From the NCBI GenBank assembly GCA_017640785.1, contig JAEPPZ010000003.1, positions 51,899-115,898 of the forward strand: a stretch of 64,000 nt of DNA. The letters are read 5' to 3'. A program made the translations under genes and the position numbers. Source of the stretch: Balneola sp. (GTDB lineage Bacteria > Bacteroidota > Rhodothermia > Balneolales > Balneolaceae). Of the stretch, positions 26,875 through 36,400 are shown in pieces (position 1 is the stretch's first letter; each line of letters begins with the position of its first letter). Below the pieces are notes generated by a model. The model had not been told where the DNA came from. It made no database searches and saw only the letters and a list, made by a program, of their open reading frames with translations.

Positions 26875-27015
26875 TTTTAGCTTCCCACTCTTAATCTCCT
26901 CATAAGATTCCTTGCTAATTTGGGAACCGGTTGCTTTTATCTTTCCTTTATCTAGTCCAAAAACATGTTCAGTCGTATGCAGGAAAATTATCTTTATGCT
27001 GTCCTATAATTAGTA

Positions 27016-27387
27016 TCAATCAATAATTTGATCTTCTACTAACCATATTCGTTCCACTTCCATTAAATAACCATAATCATCGTCTTCCTTAATAAATATA
27101 TAGAACGAATACTTTTCATAGTACTCAGGAAATTTTCTTTTGTCATTTAATTTCAAAAAGTCATCAATGCTTACTATTTGTTCTTTAATCGAACTGTATG
27201 TGATCCTTGTTTTTTTATGTTGGTCTTTTATAAATCTATATGTTTGATCGTTCCCAAGATCATAAACTCTCTCATCTTTCTTTACGGTTATGGAGTCTTT
27301 CTCCTCCTGATATAAAAAAACTATCTCTTCTTTTTGCTGAGCATTAAGGTTAAATGAGACTAATAAGAAAAGTATGATACATTTCAT
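27016..27387 (-). CDS. Small secreted protein, paralogue of the gene at 25620
   Basis: The 123-residue protein has a short signal peptide (MKCIILFLLVSFNLNAQQ). The C-terminal half (SIDDFLKLNDKRKFPEY, FYIFIKEDDDYGYLMEVERI) resembles the 25620 product. It is highly charged and lacks a lipobox cysteine at the cleavage site. It stops 12 bp before the open frame of the HExxH gene. The function is unknown. Confidence 0.65.
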   Translation of the reverse strand: MKCIILFLLVSFNLNAQQKEEIVFLYQEEKDSITVKKDERVYDLGNDQTYRFIKDQHKKTRITYSSIKEQIVSIDDFLKLNDKRKFPEYYEKYSFYIFIKEDDDYGYLMEVERIWLVEDQIID

Positions 27388-27615
27388 TGTTTCCTTTGCT
27401 GTTTATGGCCTAGTTTAAAGAGTGCTCAAAGCGCTATTTGTTACAAAACAGATAGATACGCTTAGTGATTAATATTCTAGTAAAAGTCGGACATAGTATT
27501 TAGCTAAACCTATTAAAACCTGCCGATTTGGGAAAAAGCTTCCAACTACAGCGACCTAGAATTATTTCCACTAACTCCATCACCCCGCTTTCAGCGAAAT
27601 GATGGATAGGTATCC

Positions 27616-27704
27616 TGTCATTTCGAGCAGAGCGAGAAATCTAAAATTCTACTTTGTACTAAATCTTTAGATTTCTCACCTCTTTCAGAGGATTCGAAAT
27701 GACA
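27616..27704. repeat. Palindromic intergenic element (TGTCATTTCGA type)
   Basis: The outer arms TGTCATTTCGA (27616-27626) and TCGAAATGACA (27694-27704) are perfect, and so are the inner arms GAGAAATCTAAA (27634-27645) and TTTAGATTTCTC (27666-27677). Elements beginning GTCATTTCGAG...GAGAAATCT are, to my knowledge, common intergenic repeats in Bacteroidota. It lies just after the receptor stop codon and may terminate transcription. The 323-bp gap 27388-27710 otherwise shows no gene. Confidence 0.75.
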
Positions 27705-27710
27705 CCTTTC

Positions 27711-29789
27711 TTACTTAATTAAATAATTCAACTTCACTCCAGCAAACCAATTGATTCCCGGAGCAGGTTGGTAAAAACGATTTCCAAAAGCATTTATATC
27801 GTAGCCCAAACTGTATTGTTGATCCAGCAGATTATCTACACCCGCATAAATATCCAGATCGAATTTCTCTCCCAGTATTTGCTTAAAACCGAATTTTCCT
27901 TTCATCAAATGATAGGGATCTGAGTACACTGTATTTCCATCGGTCAATGGAATTTCATCTGTGTAATTGTAGGATAACAGTCCGTATAAACCGATATTTG
28001 TTTCGGCTGAAAGAGATGTGAAAAAGGTATGTGGAGCTACGCCCGGCAACCGGTTATCAGAAAAATCATCTCCCTCTTTTATATAGTTATCATATTTGAA
28101 ATTATGGAAAGTGTAAGAGCTTTGAATTTCCAGCAAATTTAAAAAACCATTCTCATTATTGATGGCAATCCAATTGGTGGAAAATTCGAATCCGGTTTGA
28201 TTGGTGCTTCCTGCGTTTGCGAATGCTAATGTTCCATCGCGTTGCGATTCTGTAAGTACAATACTTTCCTTCAACTTGAAATAGAAGATAGCCAGATCAT
28301 ATCTGAAAGAGCCATTTCCAGTATTTCCACGAGTTCCAATCTCGTAATTGATTCCTTTTTCGGGTTCCAGATTTTCATTTAACTCGCCATCATTAGTCCG
28401 GAATTCTTCCAGGGTTGGTGGTGAAAACCCTGCGCTTACACTGGCATGGAGTGTAGTAAAGTCAGTCAATCTTTTTGCAATCGCAATCCGGGGCAAAATA
28501 GCTGTTTCAAAATTCTTGGAGATCAGATTCGGATCTACACCGCCTTCCTTAGTTGCTACTCTGGTCACATCGTAGTTCACTCTGTTCACACTAATTCCTG
28601 CGTTGATGAACACTTTTCCGGGAAGATCTAGCTCTCCCGTCAAATATACGCTTCTGTTCTTGATCTCGATCTCATCTTCGAATCTAAGAGAGTCTCTGAT
28701 TCCATTTTCATTATCATAATTTCTTGCATTATTATTCCCAAAATGATTTTCAGCCCCTAGTTTTAGTTTAAGATCTGTATCTCCGAATGTATCCTTATAT
28801 TGCACCCAAGGTCGACTTCCCCAACTTTTTCTGCTTTCACTTTTATAATCGAAATTGAAAGGATTTTCAAACTTACTGATGTTTGCAAAAATATTGGTTC
28901 CACCTGACCAATGTTCTGACCACTCGCTTTCTATGTTCGCACCAATGATAAAATCTTCCTGATCTATTGATGCATTTTGTTCCACACTGCCGGCTCTGGC
29001 TTGTGTGGGATCATCCTGAAATTGTTGCAGATTTAATCCGCCCGGAATACCGTAGTTCAAATTGGAATACAATGTGGAAACACTCACCAATGCATTTGAT
29101 GGGGTAAACACTTTCACTCCGGTCTCAAATGTTCTTCGCTCAAAAAAAGATTGGTCTCTGTATCCATCAGAAACCTGAGAAGCATACTTGTACTGAGAGA
29201 TCATACCTTCTTTTTTGGTGTTGTATTCTCCTCCGTATTTGAATAAACCAAAATCACCAACCGAAGCATCAACTATTCGCTCTGTTTGCGGGTTTTTCGG
29301 AAAGCTGTTGATCAACAAAACACCTCCTGTCCCCGCTCCATAAATACTGCCTGCAGGTCCTTTGATTACTTCGACCTGTTTGATATTCTGATTGTTCAAC
29401 AAATTAAGTGGTGTGCTTCCTGATGGCAACGTGAGTGGAAAATCATTCCAGTATACTTTCACATTTCTGACTCCAAACGGTGAACGAATTGCACTTCCTC
29501 TGATGGCGATTCTGTAACTTCCCGGAGCCCGTTCGTCCATTTTTACACCGGCTACAGTGTTAAGACCATAAACCAATGATTGATCACTAAATCCGTTGAT
29601 AAGCTTGTTATCCAAATAAGAAATGGAGCCCGGAGTTTCCATAATGCTTCTGTTCCCGCTAAAACCAACCACGGTAATCTCATCCAGTTTAGCTTTCAGA
29701 GTGTCGGGATTATCTTGAGCAGCGACCTCAAATCCGAATGAAGTAATAAAAACTGCTAATAAAATTTGTAGATGTATTTTTCTAATCAA
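27711..29789 (-). CDS. TonB-dependent outer-membrane receptor
   Basis: The 692-residue protein has a signal peptide (MIRKIHLQILLAVFITSFGF then EVAAQ), a TonB-box-like DEITVVG near residue 37, a plug domain with IAIRGSAIRSPFGVRNVKVY and VEVIKGPAGSIYGAGTGGVL, and a beta-barrel ending GINWFAGVKLNYLIK. It lacks the N-terminal carboxypeptidase-like domain of SusC proteins and looks like a FecA-type siderophore or metal receptor. The substrate is unknown and there is no adjacent transport operon. The start is TTG at 29789. Its 3' end has been copied twice into the neighbouring island. Confidence 0.9.
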   Translation of the reverse strand: MIRKIHLQILLAVFITSFGFEVAAQDNPDTLKAKLDEITVVGFSGNRSIMETPGSISYLDNKLINGFSDQSLVYGLNTVAGVKMDERAPGSYRIAIRGSAIRSPFGVRNVKVYWNDFPLTLPSGSTPLNLLNNQNIKQVEVIKGPAGSIYGAGTGGVLLINSFPKNPQTERIVDASVGDFGLFKYGGEYNTKKEGMISQYKYASQVSDGYRDQSFFERRTFETGVKVFTPSNALVSVSTLYSNLNYGIPGGLNLQQFQDDPTQARAGSVEQNASIDQEDFIIGANIESEWSEHWSGGTNIFANISKFENPFNFDYKSESRKSWGSRPWVQYKDTFGDTDLKLKLGAENHFGNNNARNYDNENGIRDSLRFEDEIEIKNRSVYLTGELDLPGKVFINAGISVNRVNYDVTRVATKEGGVDPNLISKNFETAILPRIAIAKRLTDFTTLHASVSAGFSPPTLEEFRTNDGELNENLEPEKGINYEIGTRGNTGNGSFRYDLAIFYFKLKESIVLTESQRDGTLAFANAGSTNQTGFEFSTNWIAINNENGFLNLLEIQSSYTFHNFKYDNYIKEGDDFSDNRLPGVAPHTFFTSLSAETNIGLYGLLSYNYTDEIPLTDGNTVYSDPYHLMKGKFGFKQILGEKFDLDIYAGVDNLLDQQYSLGYDINAFGNRFYQPAPGINWFAGVKLNYLIK

Positions 29790-29942
29790 AAAAATAAGAT
29801 TCTATATTGTGGAACAATTTTGTCGGGAATTGATCTATGAAGTGTTAATATCAAATACGTAAATCATAATAAGATAGATGGAGTTCCGGCAAAACTCTAT
29901 TACATTTCCATCACATTCAGTAATAAATTATAAACACAGCTA

Positions 29943-30749
29943 GTGAGTACCAATAGTAAAGCACCCATTGGAATTTTTGATTCCGGAATCGGAGGATTAA
30001 CCGTTGCTAAAGCAGTAGCGAAAGCTTTGCCTAACGAGGATATCATCTATTTTGGAGATACCGCTCGTGTGCCTTATGGAATAAAGTCTGAAGAAACTGT
30101 CCGTGAATACGCACTCCAAATCACAGACTTTCTACTTTCCAAAGGCGTTAAAATGATCCTCATTGCCTGTAATACGGTTTCGGCTTCGGCAAAAAATGAA
30201 ATAAAAGAGAAAACAGGTTCTCTTCCAGTTTTAGACGTGATTACATCCGGAACGGAAATGGCGTTATCGCAAACTCCCAATGATCATGTTGGAGTGATCG
30301 GTACATTGGCTACGGTAAATTCTAAAGCTTATGAAAAATCCATTCATGCGCTGGACTCTAAAATAAAAGTAACGCAGCAAGCTTGTCCATTGTTGGTTCC
30401 TTTGGCTGAAGAAGGCTGGATAGATAATGAAGTCGCTACAAAAACTCTGGAAAGTTATTTGTCCGTATTTGATAACTCAGATATCAACTCACTAATCCTG
30501 GGTTGTACGCACTATCCTCTTTTCAAGAAAGCTATTCCTTCTATCCTGAAATCAGATACTATCAAAATTATAGACTCAGCAGACTCTATAGCCCTCACTG
30601 CAAAGAACACTTTGAATGCCCTTGAGCTTTTGAATACCGAAGGTGGTGATTTTCAGTGCTTTGTAAGTGACCGACCTCAACGGTTTCAGGAATTGGCAGA
30701 GCGCTTTTTAGGTCGTAAGATCTCTGACGTTGTAGTTACCCATCTTTGA
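29943..30749 (+). CDS. murI: Glutamate racemase
   Basis: The 268-residue protein has FDSGIGGLTV at 12-21 (catalytic Asp), ACNTVSA with Cys76 and LGCTHYPL with Cys188. These are the two cysteines that interconvert L- and D-glutamate for peptidoglycan. The start codon is GTG at 29943. Length and motifs indicate an intact enzyme. It is transcribed alone, divergent from the TonB receptor, and is followed by a strong palindrome. Confidence 0.95.
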   Translation: MSTNSKAPIGIFDSGIGGLTVAKAVAKALPNEDIIYFGDTARVPYGIKSEETVREYALQITDFLLSKGVKMILIACNTVSASAKNEIKEKTGSLPVLDVITSGTEMALSQTPNDHVGVIGTLATVNSKAYEKSIHALDSKIKVTQQACPLLVPLAEEGWIDNEVATKTLESYLSVFDNSDINSLILGCTHYPLFKKAIPSILKSDTIKIIDSADSIALTAKNTLNALELLNTEGGDFQCFVSDRPQRFQELAERFLGRKISDVVVTHL

Positions 30750-30776
30750 TTTTTCAATATGTCATTTCTGTATCTA

Positions 30777-30814
30777 TTTCTGTAGGCGCGTAAAATCTTT
30801 CGCGCCTACAGAAA
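30777..30814. terminator. 14-bp perfect hairpin after murI
   Basis: TTTCTGTAGGCGCG and CGCGCCTACAGAAA enclose a 10-nt loop. It lies 27 bp after the murI stop. The GC-rich core and terminal A/T runs allow termination on both strands, but the sequence also has the style of an intergenic repeat. Confidence 0.6.
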
Positions 30815-30857
30815 CGATATATCTAAACCCTTCTTCCCCAAAAAACCATTTACGCAA

Positions 30858-30890
30858 TTTGACGGTAACTTAATTCAGAACCCTTATATT
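30858..30890 (+). promoter_or_regulatory. Candidate promoter of the DPP IV gene
   Basis: TTGACG (30858-30863) and TATATTT (30884-30890), 20 bp apart. The downstream box CCTTATATTTAAAG recurs exactly at 63861-63874, upstream of the tRNA-like sequence, supporting it as a lineage-specific -10/-7 element. The start codon lies 55 bp further on. Confidence 0.45.
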
Positions 30891-30945
30891 TAAAGACTAA
30901 CTATCTGCGACATCTTCAGCAGAATAACATAAAACACATTCTCTT

Positions 30946-33225
30946 ATGAAAAGGTTATTTCAATCGATTTTTACGCTGATACTTTTGGTATCACTTTCAA
31001 GTGTTTCAAACGCCCAAACAGGTTTGGAACTTTATGCAAAGATGGGCGAGCGTGGCTTTGTCAATTTTGACGGTTCCAGCTTAAGCTGGCTTCCCGGCGA
31101 TCTTGGCTACATGGAAACAGAAAAAGGCGAAAATGGCAATACTGTTTTTTATAAAGTAGATCCGAAGACGGAAAAAAGGACATTACTGTTTGACAAAAAA
31201 ACTACTGATGCTCTGATCAGCCAATATAATACTGCTGCAGATGCTGATGTTTCTGCATTGCCTTTCGATCGTTTTGAATTTGTAATGGATGATAAAGCCA
31301 TTTTCTTTACTCAAGATGAAGTTGATTACGTATTTGATCTTAAGGACAGAAAGTTAAGAAAGCTGTACAAGCCTGAAGTAGAACGCCCTCTTTACACCGA
31401 CGAATTGATGAGAGGCATGGAAAGAAGTCAGCTTTGGAACGGAACTTATTCTCATGACTATACCAAGTTCGCTTATATCAAAGAATATGATATCTACGTA
31501 GTTGATACCAAGACCAAAGAAGAAAAACGCCTTACTTACGGAAGTGAAGAAAAGATGAACGGGCGACCAAGTTGGGTTTATCCTGAAGAATTTGGGCAAC
31601 GTGAAGCATACTGGTTTTCTCCTGATAACTCAAAGATCTCCTATTTACAGTATCAGGAAAAAGACGTTCATCAGTTTCCAATAGTTCACGAGCTAACATT
31701 TGAAGCCGGACTAGAGCAAATGAGATATCCAAAAGCCGGAGAAACCAACCCTACCGTAAATCTGTTTATTGTTGATATTGCAACGGGTGAAATCGAGCAA
31801 GTCCCGACCAACAGTGATCCTGATACATATATTGTAAGACCGGTTTGGAGAAATAACGGAAGTGAGTTGACTTTTCGTCGCTTGAACAGAAAGCAAGATC
31901 ATCTCGAACTTCTGGCTTATGATATCAAGACCAAAAAAGTAAGAACCATTCTTGAAGAAAAAGAAGATGCTTATATAGATCTTCATGACAATTTTATCCA
32001 GTTGGATGATGACAAGACTTTTATCTGGACTTCTGAAGTAAGTGGATACAATCACATCTATCACTATGATTTCAATGGTAAACTCATCAATCAGATTACT
32101 AAAGGTGATTTTCCGGTCGGAAATATTGAAAATGTAGATCAGAAAAATAAAAAGGTCTATTTCACAGCTTACCAAAACATGGGCTTAGACAGCTACTTCT
32201 ATTCCGTTGATATGAATGGAAAGAATATGAAAAAGCTCTCAAATGGTGATGGTCGACATAATGTAAGTATGAATGAAGCCGGAGAGTATTATGTGTGTTC
32301 ACATTCTTCTTTCGATTCCCCATATGAAGCCAATTTATATGATAATAAAGGAAACATGATTCGCAACGTCATGAAAGCAGACATCAGTAATGTGGAAGAT
32401 GCAGGACTTGAGAAACCTGAGTTCACTGTTATGAAAGCTGCGGACGGCGAAACGGATCTTCCTGTTCTTATATATAAACCAAAAGATTTTGATCCGTCAA
32501 AGAAATACCCTGTTCTATTGCCACTTTATGGTGGTCCTGGTTCTCAGGATGTTTCCAACACCTATAAAAACTACGATGGCTATCAAAGAATGGCACAGCT
32601 AGGTTTTGTAGTTGTACGAGCAAATTACCGTGGCTCCGGAAATCGTGGTAAAGAATTTCAAACTCTTCATTACGGCAGACTCGGAACCTTAGAAATTGAT
32701 GATTACGCAGCTGTAATTGAGCAAGTTACTGAACGTGATTATGCTGATGGAGATCGGGTTGGTGTATATGGCCACTCTTATGGCGGATATGCAACTGCAT
32801 TACTTATGCTTCGCTACCCTGACCTATTCCATGTTGGCGTTTCAGGAGCTCCTGTTACCGATTGGAGAAGTTATGACACTATTTATACTGAGCGCTATAT
32901 GAACACTCCTCAGGCGAATAAAGAAGGCTACGATGTTGGTTCTGCAATGACATATGCTGATCAATTGAAAGGGAAGCTGCTTCTGATTCATGGCTCCATT
33001 GATAACAATGTTCATCCTGCTAACACTACTATGTTGGTTGATGCTCTTATCAAAGCAGACAAAAACTTTGACTTGATGATGTACCCCGGAAACCGACACG
33101 GAATTCGAGGAGCACACGGGCGCCATTATCAAAAACTGCGTCTTCAGCATTTGATCAATAACCTGAATCCTGAAATAACAAGCCAGGATGAAGTTGATGT
33201 TGACCTTATCTGGACGAATGATTAA
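30946..33225 (+). CDS. S9 family peptidase (dipeptidyl peptidase IV type)
   Basis: The 759-residue protein has a signal peptide (MKRLFQSIFTLILLVSLSSV then SNAQ), an N-terminal beta-propeller (DPPIV_N, to ~residue 480) and a C-terminal alpha/beta hydrolase. The triad is Ser611 in YGHSYGGYA, Asp686 in HGSIDNN and His718 in GNRHGIRG. Family members cleave X-Pro or X-Ala dipeptides from peptide N-termini in the periplasm. It has its own promoter and a perfect terminator behind, so it is monocistronic. Together with the two large genes downstream it forms a protein-degradation neighbourhood. Confidence 0.93.
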   Translation: MKRLFQSIFTLILLVSLSSVSNAQTGLELYAKMGERGFVNFDGSSLSWLPGDLGYMETEKGENGNTVFYKVDPKTEKRTLLFDKKTTDALISQYNTAADADVSALPFDRFEFVMDDKAIFFTQDEVDYVFDLKDRKLRKLYKPEVERPLYTDELMRGMERSQLWNGTYSHDYTKFAYIKEYDIYVVDTKTKEEKRLTYGSEEKMNGRPSWVYPEEFGQREAYWFSPDNSKISYLQYQEKDVHQFPIVHELTFEAGLEQMRYPKAGETNPTVNLFIVDIATGEIEQVPTNSDPDTYIVRPVWRNNGSELTFRRLNRKQDHLELLAYDIKTKKVRTILEEKEDAYIDLHDNFIQLDDDKTFIWTSEVSGYNHIYHYDFNGKLINQITKGDFPVGNIENVDQKNKKVYFTAYQNMGLDSYFYSVDMNGKNMKKLSNGDGRHNVSMNEAGEYYVCSHSSFDSPYEANLYDNKGNMIRNVMKADISNVEDAGLEKPEFTVMKAADGETDLPVLIYKPKDFDPSKKYPVLLPLYGGPGSQDVSNTYKNYDGYQRMAQLGFVVVRANYRGSGNRGKEFQTLHYGRLGTLEIDDYAAVIEQVTERDYADGDRVGVYGHSYGGYATALLMLRYPDLFHVGVSGAPVTDWRSYDTIYTERYMNTPQANKEGYDVGSAMTYADQLKGKLLLIHGSIDNNVHPANTTMLVDALIKADKNFDLMMYPGNRHGIRGAHGRHYQKLRLQHLINNLNPEITSQDEVDVDLIWTND

Positions 33226-33236
33226 TTGAATGTCTC

Positions 33237-33263
33237 ACGAGGATATCATCTTGATATCCTCGT
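33237..33263 (+). terminator. Terminator hairpin after DPP IV gene
   Basis: ACGAGGATATCA and TGATATCCTCGT form a perfect 12-bp stem with a 3-nt loop, followed by TTTAC. It lies 11 bp after the stop codon. Confidence 0.65.
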
Positions 33264-33307
33264 TTACTATTCTTTTGATCAAGCTCAATCCAGAGTTTAA
33301 CGAAAAT

Positions 33308-33351
33308 AAAAGGCTGTAGGGATAATTCATGAATTATCCCTACAGCCTTTT
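33308..33351. terminator. 22-bp perfect palindrome, bidirectional terminator
   Basis: The arms 33308-33329 and 33330-33351 are perfectly complementary (AAAAGGCTGTAGGG...). T-runs follow on the plus strand and TTTTATTTT on the minus strand. It lies between the convergent DPP IV and Vps10-like genes and can end both. The core CTGTAGGGATAATTC also looks like a repetitive-element arm. Confidence 0.7.
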
Positions 33352-33368
33352 TTAATATGAATAACAAA

Positions 33369-33400
33369 AAAGCCCCCAAACATTTCTGATCGGGGGCTTT
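33369..33400 (-). terminator. Terminator of the Vps10-like gene
   Basis: AAAGCCCCC (33369-33377) and GGGGGCTTT (33392-33400) form a 9-bp stem. Reading the minus strand it is followed by TTTTTTGTT. It lies 45 bp downstream of the stop of the minus-strand gene at 33446. Confidence 0.75.
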
Positions 33401-33445
33401 ACATCAATATTCTAAACTAAAACTTGAATATTCTTTATTCAAAGC

Positions 33446-36400
33446 TTAGTCCATATCTACAGTTTTGAACTCTTTAAATGGACTGAAATCAGCATTCTCC
33501 ATTGCCTGTTGATATGCCGGCCAGTCTTCAGTAAAGAAAGCGTTGATCTTTGTAAGTGCCTTCTCAACTTCTTCTTCAGCTAAACGAAGCAGATTCTCTT
33601 CCGTTGTACCCGGACCATCATAATCGTTACCTAAATAACGGAAAGGACCAAAGATCGCCTGCATCGTAGTTGGTTCAGGATTTCTCGTAATACCTTGACG
33701 ATCATCAGATTTACCAAACACCATATTCATGAGATCCTCGATCTTTTTCTTGATCTCTTTATTGGCTTCATTGATCTCCTTCAACTCTTTTTTATCACGA
33801 GTATCAGCTTTTGCAAGAGCTTCATGTGTTTCCACGATCTCTTCAGCATCAATTAATTGATTTGTAGCTTTTCCTAAAGTTGCGCTTAATTGTGATACCT
33901 GATCTCTCAATTCAGCTGTTTTTCTGAGAGCAGCCATAGTAACTTCGATCCGTGGATCACTCATTACTTTTACTGTCGTTGAATCAGAGAATTCACCATA
34001 AGTAAACTTAACTTTGTAGGTTCCGGGTAATACATCTCCACCTGAAGGTTCCGGAGCATTTGGACGTGCTTTACGTCTGCTAGCGCCGCGAATCCCTGCT
34101 TTATCCATTCCCCATGATGTTCTGTTTATACCATCATGCTCAGGAGTTCTTTCAAAAGTTCGGATCTTTTCACCCGACATATTGAAAACCTCTACTGTCA
34201 CTTTTTCTTTTTTATCGGATGATTTCATTTCCTTTCCATCATCATCCTTTTTCAGCATTTCGCTGTTTACAGAATAAGTTAAACGAGCACCACCTGATCG
34301 GTTTTCCCCTGCAAAAACACCATCCGCTGAGAAACGCATGCCTCTGGCTTGTCTCCAATCGGCTTGATAAGCATCCGGAGCTGCGTAAACTCTGATCGCT
34401 TTATCTAACTCATCAATACCATTTTTAGCAAGATCTCTTAATGGCCGGATGTCATCCAGAACCCAAAACGCACGTCCGAATGTTCCAATTACCAAGTCAT
34501 GTTCGCGCGGGTGAATTACCATATCATAAGTAGATACGGTTGGGTATCCATTTGTCCATTTGGTCCAGGCTTTTCCTCCATCAATACTTACATAAAGTCC
34601 AAGCTCAGTGCCTACGAACATAAGATTTGGTTCCACAGGATCCTGAACAAAAGAAAGTGCATAGCCTTCCATACCTTTGTCTTTAGCTATGTTTGTCCAT
34701 TTTTTGCCGTAGTCTTTGGTATGCATTACATACGTTCCCCAATCATCACGACGATAATTATTGATCACTGCAACAGCTTCACCTGCATTGAATTTGGAAG
34801 CTTTTACCTGAGCTACCCAACTTCCTGATGGAATTCCTTTTATGTTTTTAGTAAGATCGGTCCAGTTCTCTCCGCCATCTCTGGTGATATGAACTTTTCC
34901 ATCATCTGTACCTACCCAGATCAATCCTTGCTCCAAAGAGCTCGGCTCTATAGCCAGAATAGTTGTAAAGTTTTCAGCGCCGGTAGCGTCCATGGTGATA
35001 CCACCACTTTCATGTTGCTTTTGCTTTGTGGTATCGTTTGTTGTCAGATCCGGAGAAATAATTGTCCAGGATTCACCACGATCATCACTTTTATGAACAT
35101 ACTGAGAGCCGAAGTAGATCGTCTCTTCATTAAAAGGGTCAAAATTTACAGCTGAATTCCAGTTGAATCGTAAGTTCTCTCCATCCGGATGTGTAGGTCG
35201 AACAAAACGTCCGGCTCCGGTTTCAAGATCTACTCTACCAATATTTCCCTGCTGCGACATTGCAAAAACGTAGCGATCGTCACTTTGATCCATGATCACA
35301 TCAAAACCATCACCGAAATAAAGCTCTTCCCAATATGCATTTCTGATTCCACCGGAACGCCACACGTATGCAGGTCCTTGCCACGAGCCATTATCCTGCA
35401 TTCCACCATAAATATTGTAAGGAATTCTGTTATCTACATTTACATGATAAAACTGCCCAACCGGAATATTGTTAATGAATCTCCAGCTATCTCCTCCATC
35501 ATAAGTAATGTTTAAACCACCATCGTTACCATCGATCATGAATCCACGATTATCTTTGCTTAACCAAAAAGCATGATGATCAGGATGAACCCAATTATAG
35601 TAAGGATACAGGCTTTCGAACGAACGAGCTCCGTCTGTACTTTTCGAGATGTAAGTATAAATACTATACACTGTGTTCTCATTGAATGGATCTACATAAA
35701 TTTCTGCATAATAAAACGGTCTGTTACCAACTTCCCCATCCTTTTCAACGGTTTGGCGAAGCTCCCATGTATAGCCTCCATCATCAGATCTGTAAATTGC
35801 ATTCTCTTTTGATTCAACATGAGCGTAAACTACATCTGTATTACTTGGAGCTATAGCAATTCCCATTCGTCCTAATTCTCCTTCAGGAAAACCATCATCA
35901 GAAGTCACTTCTTCCCAGCTTTCGCCACCATCTAAGGTCATATACAGTCCTGAACCTTCACCACCGGATTTAAAAAACCAAGGCCACCTTCTGAATTCCC
36001 ACATTGCCGCAAAAATCTTATTCGGGTTGTTTGGATCCATTACCATATCACCGATGCCTGTTCGGGTGTTTATATACAGAATCTTTTCCCAGGTTTTTCC
36101 TCCATCAGTAGTTTTAAAAACACCACGATCTTCACTGTCTCCCCAAGCTGATCCTTGTGCACCTACATAAACAACATCCGGATTTTCCGGATGGATGATC
36201 ACACGATGGATGTTTCGGGTTCCTTCCAATCCCATCAACTCAAATGATCGCCCGCCATCAATACTCTTATATATTCCTGCTCCACTACTTTGACTGTTTC
36301 TTGGATTTCCTTCACCTGTTCCAACCCAAATGATGCTAGGATTCTTTTGATGAATATCGATCGCACCGATTGAAGCAGCTCCATAATCATCAAAGATAGG

